From: Pseudomonadota bacterium
GTDB lineage: Bacteria > Pseudomonadota > Gammaproteobacteria > Burkholderiales > Rhodocyclaceae
NCBI GenBank assembly: GCA_008501585.1
Contig: QQUN01000050.1
Span: forward strand, 25,579-89,578
Reading direction: 5' to 3'
DNA: 64,000 bases
Positions 19,995 through 29,260 of this stretch are shown piece after piece (position 1 is the stretch's first letter; every line of letters begins with the position of its first letter). The notes beneath the pieces were generated by a model. That model saw only the letters and a list, made by a program, of their open reading frames with translations. It was not told the DNA's origin and did no database searches. The position numbers and the translations under genes were made by a program.

Positions 19995-21497
19995 ATGCTG
20001 CAGCCGAGCCTCCCGATCTACCCCGTCGCTGGCATCCGCACCATCGAGACGGCCGCCATGCCGACGGCCAAGCCGCCGCTCATGGAGCGCGCCGGTCGCG
20101 CCTCGGCCGAAGAGGCCGTACGGCTGATGATCGACCGCCCCGGCGCGCTGCTCATCGCCTGCGGCCCGGGCAACAACGGTGGCGACGGCTTCGTCATGGC
20201 ACGCCATTTCCTGCAGGCCGGTCGCAAGGTCGTGGTGGCCTTCTCGGGCGACACCGCCAAACTGCCGGGCGACGCCAAGAAAGCCTGGGCGGCCTGGCGC
20301 GACGCCGGGGGCGAAACCCTCTCCGACCTGCCCGCCGCGCCGCCGGAAGGCTGGGCCCTGGTGGTCGACGCCTTGTTCGGCATTGGCCTGCAACGCCCCA
20401 TCACCGGCCGCTACGCCGACTGGATCCGCGCCCTCAACGCCCTGCCCGGCCCGCGCATGTCGATCGACGTGCCCAGTGGCCTGTGCGCCGACACCGGCCG
20501 CGTGCTCGGCGTGGCTTTTCGCGCCACCCACACCGTCACCTTCATCGCCCTCAAACCCGGCCTGCTCACCCTCGACGGCCCCGACCACTGCGGCGAACTG
20601 GTCGTCAAACGGCTCGATCTGGACGCCAACAGCTATCTGCCGGCACCGGGCTGGGAGGTGCGTCCGGCATTGTTTGCCGACCAGTTCACCCCGCGCCGGC
20701 TCAACTCGCACAAGGGCTTGTTTGGCGACGCGGTCATCATCGGCGGCGCCGCCGGGATGTGCGGCGCACCACTGCTGGCCGGCCGTGCCGCCCTGCGCGC
20801 CGGCGCCGGGCGGGTGTTTGTCGGCCTGCTCGATCCACGTGCGCCGGCGGTCGACCTGATACAACCCGAGCTGATGCTGCGCCCGGCCGAGCAGGCGCTG
20901 GAAGAAGGCCACGCCATCGCGCTCGGCCCCGGGCTCGGACGCGATGCCGCCGCCAGCACCTTGCTGCAGCGCGCCATCGACGGCGAACACGCCTTGGTGC
21001 TCGACGCCGACGCCCTCAACCTGGTCGCGGCCAACGATGCACTCGCCGGCGCGCTCACCCGGCGCCATGCCGCCGTGGTGCTCACGCCGCACCCTGCCGA
21101 GGCGGCCCGTCTGCTCAAGGTCCGGCCCGACGAGGTGCAGGCCAACCGCCTCGAGGCCGTCCTCTCGCTGGCCCGACGATTCGACGCGCATGTCGTCCTC
21201 AAGGGCAACGGCAGCCTCATCGCCCACCCCGACGGCCGCTGGCTGATCAACCGCAGCGGCAATCCGGGGATGTCGGCCGCCGGCATGGGCGATGTGCTCA
21301 CCGGCCTGCTGGCGGCCTTGCTGGCGCAAGGCTGGCCGATCGACTCGGCGATCATCGGCGCGGTGCACCTGCACGGCTCGGCTGCCGACCTGCTGCTCGC
21401 CAAGGGGATCGGCCCCATCGGCATGGGCGCCGCTGAACTGCCCGATGCCGTCCGGATACTGTTGAACCAGTGGGTGGCACAGCATCAACGGCCCTGA
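19995..21497 (+). CDS. nnr: Bifunctional ADP-dependent NAD(P)H-hydrate dehydratase/NAD(P)H-hydrate epimerase
   Basis: N-terminal YjeF epimerase (LLIACGPGNNGGDGFVMARHFLQAGRKV) and C-terminal dehydratase (HKGLFGDAVIIGGAAGMCGAPLLAGRAALRAGAGRVFV; NPGMSAAGMGDVLTGLLAALL). Confidence 0.93.
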   Translation: MLQPSLPIYPVAGIRTIETAAMPTAKPPLMERAGRASAEEAVRLMIDRPGALLIACGPGNNGGDGFVMARHFLQAGRKVVVAFSGDTAKLPGDAKKAWAAWRDAGGETLSDLPAAPPEGWALVVDALFGIGLQRPITGRYADWIRALNALPGPRMSIDVPSGLCADTGRVLGVAFRATHTVTFIALKPGLLTLDGPDHCGELVVKRLDLDANSYLPAPGWEVRPALFADQFTPRRLNSHKGLFGDAVIIGGAAGMCGAPLLAGRAALRAGAGRVFVGLLDPRAPAVDLIQPELMLRPAEQALEEGHAIALGPGLGRDAAASTLLQRAIDGEHALVLDADALNLVAANDALAGALTRRHAAVVLTPHPAEAARLLKVRPDEVQANRLEAVLSLARRFDAHVVLKGNGSLIAHPDGRWLINRSGNPGMSAAGMGDVLTGLLAALLAQGWPIDSAIIGAVHLHGSAADLLLAKGIGPIGMGAAELPDAVRILLNQWVAQHQRP

Positions 21498-21584
21498 GCG
21501 GGCGCCCCAGGCGCTTCTTTTTGCAGCGGGGATCGGCTACATTCTGTAACAAGTGGTTTTCGCCACGTCAGCGACGCCCTGCCC

Positions 21585-24500
21585 ATGCCCGGTTCCGACC
21601 GCCCTGTCGCGTCACCTTTTGCCAGTTCGTCCGCAAGCGAGCTGGCCTTGCCCGTCGTGACCCTGCCCGACGACACCCCGCTGTCGAAGGCCCTGGCCAG
21701 CCTGGCTGAAAGCGCCTCGCATGCCGTGCTGGTCCAGCGCCAGGGCGAGATCATCGGCATTCTCACCGAACGCTCGGCCCTGGCGCTGGGGCTCTCCGGC
21801 GACAGCAGCCAGCGGCGCCTGGGCGAGGTCTGCCAGCACGCCGTGCTGTGGGCCGATGCCAACGACAACTATGTCGATGTCTATGAACGCATGCTCAGCC
21901 GCGGCATGCGCCATGCCATCATTCGCGACGCCGACGGCGGCATGGCCGGCCTGCTCAGTGAAAGCGCCATCCTCGGCCGACTGGGCATCGAACACTTCGC
22001 CCACCTCGACGCCATTGAACAGATCATGACGCCACGGCCAACCACCGTGGCGCCGGGCACACCGGTGCTCGACTGCGCGGAGTTGATGCGGCGCGAGCAT
22101 ATCGGTTGCGTCGTCGTTCCGACCGATTCGGGCACCCCGCGCGGCATCCTGACCACCCGCGATGTGACCCGCCTGATGGCCACACGCAGCGCCCTGCACA
22201 CGGTGCCCGTGGGCGAGGTCATGAGCCAGCCGGCAATCCGGCTCGAGGCGGACCGCCCGGTCTTCGAAGCCGCCCGCATGATGGCCTCGCACGCCATCCG
22301 CCACATCATCATCACCCGCAGCGGCCAGCTGTGCGGCATCGTCTCCGAACACGACATCGTGCGCTGCCTCGAGCATCGCTATGTCGACGTGTTGCGCCGG
22401 GTCATCCACCGTCAGGCCGACGAACTCGAAGCGCATCGCCAGATCCGGGCGCAAACCAATGTGCTCGACCAGCTGCTGTCGCGCAGCGAGGAGCTGGGCC
22501 TGTGCCTGGTCGACGCAACCGACCGGATCGGATTCATCAACGCCGCCGCCCGCACCCTGCTTGGCATCGCGCCCGACGCCCCGGCCGGGCACCTTGCCGA
22601 CGCACTCGACACCCTGGACGACGCAGACCGGCAGCCATTGCATGCGCTGCTCGGCGGCGGCCCGGGCGCCGCGCCCGTGTCGCTGCGTGTGGGCACACGC
22701 CAGGTCATGCTGCGCGCCCAGCCCTTTGCCACCGACGACCGGGGGGAGGTGCTGTCACACCTGCTCATCCTGATCGACGAATCGATCGCCGACGAGGCCG
22801 GCGAGTTGCTCGGCTTCAGCCGCCACGCCTTCGGCGCCATGGCCCTGCCCATGATGTGGGCCGACGAGGCCGGCGAGCTTGCCATGAGCAACGCCGCCTT
22901 CGACCAGCTCGCCGGCCGGACGGACCCCGGCCAGCGCATGAACCTCGCGCAACTGTTCGATGGCGCCGACACCCTGCTGCCCGCGGAGGCCACCCACACG
23001 CTGCGGACCCGGCGCACGCTGCGCCGCCGCGATGGCCAGCGCATGCTGGTGGAGCTGTTCTTCAGCCGCATGCGCTTTCTCGGCAAGACGTATCTGGGCG
23101 GCTTCATCATCGACCTGTCGCAGCAGCAAGCCGTCGAGCAGGCCTTGCAGGACACCGAGCAACGCCTCACCGCGCTGCTCGACACCTCGCCGGACTTCAT
23201 CGCCCTGAAAGATCCGGATGGCCGCTGGCAGATGGCCAACCCGGCCGGGCTGCGCATGTATGGCCTGGCCCAGATCGAGTGGCGCGGCCAGACCAATGCC
23301 GACCTGGCCGCGCGGGTCGAGGGCCCGATGCAGGACATCATCGCCCGCTGCACCAACACCGATCGCCTGGCCTGGTCGCGCCGTGAATCGATCCGCTATA
23401 TCGAGGAGATCCCGCACACCGATGCGCCCGGCACCCGCTCGCTGGACATGATCAAGACGCCCCTGCTCGGTGGCGACGGCCAGCCCACCGCACTGATGGT
23501 CATCGGCCGCGACATCACCGAAAGGGTGCGCGCCGAACGCGCACGCCGCGAGAGCGACGCCCACCTGCACAGCGCGCTGGCCGGCATGGATGACCTGATG
23601 TTGATCGCCAGCAGCAGCGGCGAAGTGCTCGACCACTACCCCAAGCCCGCACCGCGGCGCTTCCAGCTGCCGGACACACCGCTGGTGGGCGCGCAAATCT
23701 GTGCCCTGCTCCCGCCCGAGGCCAGCACGCCACTGCAGAACGCCCACGAAAAGCTGCGCAACGGCCTCGGCGTCCAGAGTTTCGACTATGCCACCGGCAC
23801 CAACGGCCAGACCGGCTGGTTCAACGTGCGCATGTCGCGACACCGGCATACCGATGGCGGCAAGGGCGGTGTGACCGTGATCATTCGCGACATCACCGCC
23901 AGCCGCCGCACCGCCGACCAGCTCGAACGCCTTCAGGCGACCGTGGACGACCGTGTCGACGAACGCACCGTCGAGCTGCAAAGCGCACTCGAGGAACTCG
24001 AGGCCTTCAGCTATTCGCTCTCGCACGACCTGCGCGCACCGCTGCGCGCGATCGACGGCTTCGGCCGCTTGCTGTCGCAAAACCTGTCCGGCCAGCTCAA
24101 CGACATCAACCGCGACTACCTGAACCGCATCCAGGGCGCGGTCGAGCGCATGGGCGGGTTGATCGACGACATGCTCGACCTCGCCCGGCTGTCGCGAAAG
24201 CCCGTCGAACGCCAGACCGTCGACCTCAGCCAGATGGCCCGCCGCGTGCTCTCCGACCTGTCCGAGCGCGACCCGGAGCGGGTCGTAACCTGGACCATCG
24301 AAAGCCAACTGCGCGCCGAGGCCGACCCCATCCTGCTGCAATCGGTGCTCGACAACCTGCTCGGCAATGCCTGGAAGTTCACCCGCCGCACCGACGCGGC
24401 GCAAATCAAGGTCTATGCCGAGCAGCGCAACGGACGCACCTGGATCGTGATCGAAGACAACGGCGCCGGCTTTGACATGGCCTATGCCGACAAGCTCTTC

Positions 24501-24659
24501 AAACCGTTCCAGCGGCTGCACTCACCGCGCGAGTTCGACGGCACCGGCGTCGGGCTGGCGACCGTCCAGCGCATCATCAGCCGCCATGGCGGACGCATTG
24601 AAGCGGTCGGCGTCGAACACCAGGGCGCCACCTTCCGGTTTTCGCTCGCCCCCGCCTGA
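21585..24659 (+). CDS. CBS-domain/multi-PAS sensor histidine kinase
   Basis: Tandem CBS repeats (MTPRPTTVAPGTPVLDCAELMRREHIGCVVVPTDSGTPRGILTTRDVTRL...VSEHDIVRCLE), PAS blocks, HisKA SYSLSHDLRAPLRAIDGFGRLLSQ, HATPase EDNGAGFDMAYADKLFKPFQRLHSPREFDGTGVGLATVQRII. Confidence 0.88.
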   Translation: MPGSDRPVASPFASSSASELALPVVTLPDDTPLSKALASLAESASHAVLVQRQGEIIGILTERSALALGLSGDSSQRRLGEVCQHAVLWADANDNYVDVYERMLSRGMRHAIIRDADGGMAGLLSESAILGRLGIEHFAHLDAIEQIMTPRPTTVAPGTPVLDCAELMRREHIGCVVVPTDSGTPRGILTTRDVTRLMATRSALHTVPVGEVMSQPAIRLEADRPVFEAARMMASHAIRHIIITRSGQLCGIVSEHDIVRCLEHRYVDVLRRVIHRQADELEAHRQIRAQTNVLDQLLSRSEELGLCLVDATDRIGFINAAARTLLGIAPDAPAGHLADALDTLDDADRQPLHALLGGGPGAAPVSLRVGTRQVMLRAQPFATDDRGEVLSHLLILIDESIADEAGELLGFSRHAFGAMALPMMWADEAGELAMSNAAFDQLAGRTDPGQRMNLAQLFDGADTLLPAEATHTLRTRRTLRRRDGQRMLVELFFSRMRFLGKTYLGGFIIDLSQQQAVEQALQDTEQRLTALLDTSPDFIALKDPDGRWQMANPAGLRMYGLAQIEWRGQTNADLAARVEGPMQDIIARCTNTDRLAWSRRESIRYIEEIPHTDAPGTRSLDMIKTPLLGGDGQPTALMVIGRDITERVRAERARRESDAHLHSALAGMDDLMLIASSSGEVLDHYPKPAPRRFQLPDTPLVGAQICALLPPEASTPLQNAHEKLRNGLGVQSFDYATGTNGQTGWFNVRMSRHRHTDGGKGGVTVIIRDITASRRTADQLERLQATVDDRVDERTVELQSALEELEAFSYSLSHDLRAPLRAIDGFGRLLSQNLSGQLNDINRDYLNRIQGAVERMGGLIDDMLDLARLSRKPVERQTVDLSQMARRVLSDLSERDPERVVTWTIESQLRAEADPILLQSVLDNLLGNAWKFTRRTDAAQIKVYAEQRNGRTWIVIEDNGAGFDMAYADKLFKPFQRLHSPREFDGTGVGLATVQRIISRHGGRIEAVGVEHQGATFRFSLAPA

Positions 24660-24774
24660 CCCCCCATCAACGCCCCCCGCCAGCGGCCCGGCATGCCGCG
24701 CTTTCTTGCGTCAGATCAGTTCTGGGCCGCCGCCGCGACCTATAATTCCTGAATAAGCACAAAGGGGAGGCGCA

Positions 24775-26667
24775 ATGACAACTGCAACAGACACCCTGGT
24801 CGGTGCCAGCACCGATTTTCTCAAGCGTTTCTCGCCCTTCGACCAGATGGAGCCCGATGCGTTGGCGTTTCTCGCCGAGCGCGTCCTGCTCGGCTTCTTC
24901 AGCAAGGGCTCGACCATCCTCTCGGCCGAGATGGGGCAACCGCGCTACTTCTACATCATCCAGCGCGGCAAGGTGCAGGCCAACCAGAGCGGCGATGTCG
25001 CCCTGACCGAATACGCCACCATGACCCTCGGCCCCGGCGAATGCTTCCCGATCGGCGCCATCTCGGCCGGCCGCCCCTCCACCAACACCTACATGGCGCT
25101 CGAAGACAGCTTCTGCTTCCAGCTGCCGGCCGATGACTTCCTGGAACTGATGCGCATCAGCGCGGTGTTCCATGTCTTCTGCACCCAGTACATCGCCAGC
25201 CTGCTCAGCCAGTCGCGACAGCAACTGCAGACCACTTTCTCGCAGCGTGCGGCCGAGCAGCAGACCATGACCACCCCGCTTGGCCACCTGATCAAGCGTG
25301 ATCCGGTCTTCGTCACGCCGGAAACTTCCACCCGCAGCGCCCTCGAAAAAATGGACGAACTGCGCATCGGCTGCATGGTGGTGGCCGATGCCGACAGCCG
25401 GCCCGTCGGCATCCTGACCCAGAGCGACCTGCTCTCGCGCATCGTGCTGCCCGCCTTCGACCTGAACCGGCCCATCGCCGACGTCATGACCGCCTCGCCG
25501 CAGGTGCTGCCGATGACCGCCACGGCCTACGACGCCGCGCTCGAAATGGCCACCCACGCCCGCCGCCACCTGCTGGTCGTCGACGCCGACGACAAACTGC
25601 GTGGCGTTGTCTCGGAGCGCGACCTGTTTTCGCTGCAACGCATCGGCCTGCGCCAGATCCGCGCCAGCATCGAAGGTGCCGACGACATCGAATCGCTTCA
25701 GCGCGCCAGCCGCGACATCCGCCAGCTTGCGCTCAACCTCATTGCCCAGGGCATCGGCGCAGAGCAACTCACGCGCTTCATCTCCGCGCTCAACGATGCC
25801 CTCACCCGGCGCATCATCACGCTCGAGCTGTCGCGCCACGAACTGTTCGGCGTGCCGTTCTGCTGGCTGGCCTTCGGCTCCGAAGGCCGCCATGAGCAGA
25901 CCCTGTCCACCGACCAGGACAACGGCATCATCTTCACCCCACCCGAAGGCCAGCACGACGCCCTCAAGCAAAAACTGCTGGCCTTTGCCAAGGATGCCAA
26001 CGAGGCACTGGCGGCCTGCGGCTTCCCGCTGTGCAAGGGCAACATCATGGCCAGCAACCCCGACCTGTGCCTGACGCTCGACGAATGGAAGCGGCGTTTC
26101 GGCGCCTGGATCCGCGAACCCGACCCGCAGGCCCTGCTCAACGCCTCGATCTTCTTCGACTTCCGCGTGCTCTACGGCAGCGAGAAAATCGGTGACCAGC
26201 TGCGCCGCTGGCTGCTCGACTACGCCCGTGGCAACTCCACCTTCCTGCGCATGATGGCGCACAACGCGCTGACCGTCGCGCCCCCGCTTGGCCGCTTCCG
26301 CGACTTCGTCGTCGAGGACGACGGCATGATCGACCTGAAGAAATCCGGCGCCCGCCTGTTCGTCGACGTCGCCCGCATCCTGTCGCTGCGCGCCGGCGTC
26401 GAAGCCTCCAGCACCGTCCAGCGCCTGCGCCAGGCCGGCCAGCGCAGCAACGTACCGGCCGAAGAGCTGAACGCCATCACCGATGGTTTCCACTTCATTC
26501 AGCTATTGCGGCTGCGCTCACAGCATCTCGACACCGAGCATGACGCGCCCGGCGACAACAAGATCGACCCGGACACGCTCAACGAACTGGACCGGCGCAT
26601 CCTCAAGGAAGCCTTCCGCCAGGCGCGCAAGCTACAATTGCGCCTCAAACTCGATTACCAGCTATGA
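24775..26667 (+). CDS. DUF294-type putative nucleotidyltransferase with cNMP-binding and CBS domains
   Basis: cNMP-like N-terminus (FLAERVLLGFFSKGSTILSAEMGQPRYFYIIQRGKVQAN), CBS pair, GlnD/DUF294 core FGSEGRHEQTLSTDQDNGIIF. Confidence 0.9.
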   Translation: MTTATDTLVGASTDFLKRFSPFDQMEPDALAFLAERVLLGFFSKGSTILSAEMGQPRYFYIIQRGKVQANQSGDVALTEYATMTLGPGECFPIGAISAGRPSTNTYMALEDSFCFQLPADDFLELMRISAVFHVFCTQYIASLLSQSRQQLQTTFSQRAAEQQTMTTPLGHLIKRDPVFVTPETSTRSALEKMDELRIGCMVVADADSRPVGILTQSDLLSRIVLPAFDLNRPIADVMTASPQVLPMTATAYDAALEMATHARRHLLVVDADDKLRGVVSERDLFSLQRIGLRQIRASIEGADDIESLQRASRDIRQLALNLIAQGIGAEQLTRFISALNDALTRRIITLELSRHELFGVPFCWLAFGSEGRHEQTLSTDQDNGIIFTPPEGQHDALKQKLLAFAKDANEALAACGFPLCKGNIMASNPDLCLTLDEWKRRFGAWIREPDPQALLNASIFFDFRVLYGSEKIGDQLRRWLLDYARGNSTFLRMMAHNALTVAPPLGRFRDFVVEDDGMIDLKKSGARLFVDVARILSLRAGVEASSTVQRLRQAGQRSNVPAEELNAITDGFHFIQLLRLRSQHLDTEHDAPGDNKIDPDTLNELDRRILKEAFRQARKLQLRLKLDYQL

Positions 26668-26776
26668 GTAAGCGCAGCCACTCGACCCCGCGCCAAGCGC
26701 GCGCCACCGGCGAGGGTTTCCGCCGCGCCGCGCGCATGGCCCTCCCTGCCGACACCCGCATGGCCGACCCCATCCG

Positions 26777-27421
26777 ATGACCTGGCTTTCCCGACTCCTC
26801 CCTGGCGCCCACCCCCCCGTCGCCCTGTCACCCGACGTCCAGGCCATGCTCCATGCCTGGCAGCAAGCCGCCGACACCGACCTCGACACCCTGCACAGCG
26901 AGACCCGCTATGTGATCGTCAACACCGAGGCCACCGGGCTCGACCTGAGCAAGGACCGCCTGCTGTCCGTCGCCGGCATCGCCATCGAAGGGGGGCTGAT
27001 CAACCCCAGGCTGGCGTTCTGCCAGGCACTCGACCCCGACCCCGCCGATGCGCTGGCCAAGCTGCTGACCTTCATCGGCAAGTCGCCCGTCGTCGTGTTC
27101 AACGCAGCGTTCAACAAGCGCGTCCTGCTCAATGCGTTCGAACACGTCCTCGACATCGAGCCGGCATGCCAGTGGGTCGACCTGTACTGGCTGCTGCCCG
27201 GGCTGTTTGCCGAACGCAACCACAACGCAGCCAAACTGGCCGAGTGGATGGCGGCCATGAAGATCGAAACCTTCCAGCGCCACCACGCGCTGGGCGATGC
27301 CTACGCCATCGCCCAACTGTTTCTCGCTGCGCAGGCACGCGCCCGGATGCTCGGACACCGGACGCCACGCGCACTGATCGAACTGGAACACACGCGACAA
27401 CGACTCCAGCGCGCGCCCTGA
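26777..27421 (+). CDS. DnaQ-like 3'-5' exonuclease
   Basis: YVIVNTEATGLDLSKDRLLSVAGIAIEGGLINPRLAFCQAL...HHALGDAYAIAQLFLAA (Exo I/III motifs, with D-x-E changed to N-T-E). Confidence 0.8.
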   Translation: MTWLSRLLPGAHPPVALSPDVQAMLHAWQQAADTDLDTLHSETRYVIVNTEATGLDLSKDRLLSVAGIAIEGGLINPRLAFCQALDPDPADALAKLLTFIGKSPVVVFNAAFNKRVLLNAFEHVLDIEPACQWVDLYWLLPGLFAERNHNAAKLAEWMAAMKIETFQRHHALGDAYAIAQLFLAAQARARMLGHRTPRALIELEHTRQRLQRAP

Positions 27422-27547
27422 GAACGCATGAGCCCGTCGTGGCGGAAAAACAGCCCGGCAACTCAGCGCGATAGGCGAGGAGTGAGCGAGTGAGCAACGC
27501 AGCACTCGGCCCTGCTCGCTACGATGTCTTCACACGTTCTCAGGCGT

Positions 27548-28198
27548 TCAGTCACCCGGCCCGTCGTCGCTGCTGTCATCCGACGCGCCTGACACCCACC
27601 TGGCGATCTGTGCCGCCTCCGGCAAGGCATCGCGCTGCCAGCAGGCATAGCGCACCCCGGCCTGTCGCAGGGTGTCGCGCTTGACACTGTCGATGCGCTT
27701 CGCCGGCCCTCGGGCCAGATCGACGACCGCCACCGGCGCCAGCGCCGGGGTACAGATCACGAAATCCAGCAGCATGTCCTTGTCGATGGCATCCAGACCC
27801 GCCGCCCGCCGCAAGGAGCCGCGCGGAAAGATCTCGTGCTGCGGCAACGCTGCCTTCAACCGCTGAAACGCTGCCAAGGGCACCCCATCGAGGTAGGGTC
27901 GCCGTGGCGCGCCAGCCGCCCTGCCCGTGTGCACCGCGACGGGGCGCGCTGCAGTACCGTCAGCGTCCTCATCCGGCCGTGCCAGCGGCGTAACTGCCGA
28001 CGAGGCGTTCGGCCCCGCACCGCCCACGGCGTCGCGACCGGGCCCGGCGTTCTCCATCAGAAAGGCCATTTCCCGGGCCTGCTCGGCCTCCATATGGTCC
28101 CGCCGGCGCCGCCGCACCAGCAAGGCCAGCCAGATCATTGCCAATACCGCAATGAAGAAAAATATCCACGCCATACCCATCACGCTCCCGGCCGCCAT
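27548..28198 (-). CDS. DUF2726 family membrane-anchored protein
   Basis: N-terminal TM (MGMAWIFFFIAVLAMIWLALLVRRRR) and LLDFVICTPALAPVAVVDLARG...KRDTLRQAGVRYACWQRDALP. Start may be 28180. Confidence 0.72.
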   Translation of the reverse strand: MAAGSVMGMAWIFFFIAVLAMIWLALLVRRRRRDHMEAEQAREMAFLMENAGPGRDAVGGAGPNASSAVTPLARPDEDADGTAARPVAVHTGRAAGAPRRPYLDGVPLAAFQRLKAALPQHEIFPRGSLRRAAGLDAIDKDMLLDFVICTPALAPVAVVDLARGPAKRIDSVKRDTLRQAGVRYACWQRDALPEAAQIARWVSGASDDSSDDGPGD

Positions 28199-28266
28199 CC
28201 CCCGCCAAAAACACTGCGAATAATCAGCGCTTTACTGAACACGCTTTAGAAAGTATATTCGCGCGG

Positions 28267-28809
28267 ATGGGTATTCGACACGCACTTCCTGCTGCCGCGC
28301 TTTTGCTCGCCCTGGGTTTGCCCGGATTCGGCAATGCAAGCGAACGTGTCGGCGACAGCCAGCCCGAGGTGAGTGCCGTGCCGGTCAGTGCCGGCGTACC
28401 GGTCAGCGAGCTGATCGTCCAGGGCCTGTCCTTCCTTGACACCCCCTACCGTTTCGGCGGCACCTCCCGCGACACAGGCATCGACTGCAGCGCCCTGGTA
28501 CAGCTGGTTTTTCAGCGCGCCCTCGGGCTCGATCTGCCGCGCACCACGCAGGAGCTGGCCGAAATCGGCGAACGCCTCAAGCGCCCGCAACTCAAGGCGG
28601 GTGATCTGGTGTTCTTCAACACCCGTCGGCGCGCCTATTCCCACGTGGGCATCTACCTCGGCGGCGACCGCTTCCTGCACGCCCCTTCGAGCGGCGGCAA
28701 GGTCCGCATCGAAAGCCTGAACACCCGCTACTGGAACAAGCGCTTCAACGGCGGCCGCCGTGTCGTCAGCAACACCGTGACGCCGGCCGCGGCCCAGATC
28801 CAGCAGTAA
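28267..28809 (+). CDS. NlpC/P60 family cell-wall peptidase
   Basis: YRFGGTSRDTGIDCSALVQLVFQRALGLDLPRTTQELAEIG...LKAGDLVFFNTRRRAYSHVGIYLGGDRFLHAPSSGGKVRIESL. Confidence 0.92.
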   Translation: MGIRHALPAAALLLALGLPGFGNASERVGDSQPEVSAVPVSAGVPVSELIVQGLSFLDTPYRFGGTSRDTGIDCSALVQLVFQRALGLDLPRTTQELAEIGERLKRPQLKAGDLVFFNTRRRAYSHVGIYLGGDRFLHAPSSGGKVRIESLNTRYWNKRFNGGRRVVSNTVTPAAAQIQQ

Positions 28810-28814
28810 CACGC

Positions 28815-29135
28815 TCAACAGCGCCGCTGCGGACAACTCCGGCAGTCGCTGCCCGCGCGTCGGTCCAGCGCTTGCTTCAGCGCACACACCGAACGGCGGC
28901 AACACACAAATTCCACCCCCGCCTTGCCCGCCGCCTCGCGGAAGCGCTGCATCACGTTGTGACCGAGAAAGTCCGTGAACAGGATCACCAGGTCCACCCC
29001 CACCGGCAGATCGGCCGCCCGGCGCTGATGGGAGCGGTCCCTTCCCGTCACATGGGCCGCGATACGGATGCCGAACTCGTCGAGCACTCCAGGAATGTTA
29101 CCGAGACGATCAGCACCCACCAGCATGGCATTCAT
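28815..29135 (-). CDS. DUF2325 family protein
   Basis: MNAMLVGADRLGNIPGVLDEFGIRIAAHVTGRDRSHQRRAADLPVGVDLVILFTDFLGHNVMQRFREAAGKAGVEFVCCRRS. Confidence 0.82.
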   Translation of the reverse strand: MNAMLVGADRLGNIPGVLDEFGIRIAAHVTGRDRSHQRRAADLPVGVDLVILFTDFLGHNVMQRFREAAGKAGVEFVCCRRSVCALKQALDRRAGSDCRSCPQRRC

Positions 29136-29146
29136 GACAAACTCCT

Positions 29147-29165
29147 ATTGCGAACGATTCGCATT
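29147..29165. promoter_or_regulatory. Fur-box-like inverted repeat 1
   Basis: ATTGCGAACGATTCGCATT, imperfect 19-bp palindrome just upstream of the DUF2325 start. Confidence 0.75.
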
Positions 29166-29178
29166 CTAGATTACATCT

Positions 29179-29197
29179 AATGCGAATCATTTGCATT
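29179..29197. promoter_or_regulatory. Fur-box-like inverted repeat 2
   Basis: AATGCGAATCATTTGCATT, imperfect 19-bp palindrome between the divergent genes. Confidence 0.8.
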
Positions 29198-29260
29198 ACG
29201 AATTTGTTCTCGTTACACTTTCGCCACGTTGAATTTTCCGAACCAGAGGCCCACTTGAAC

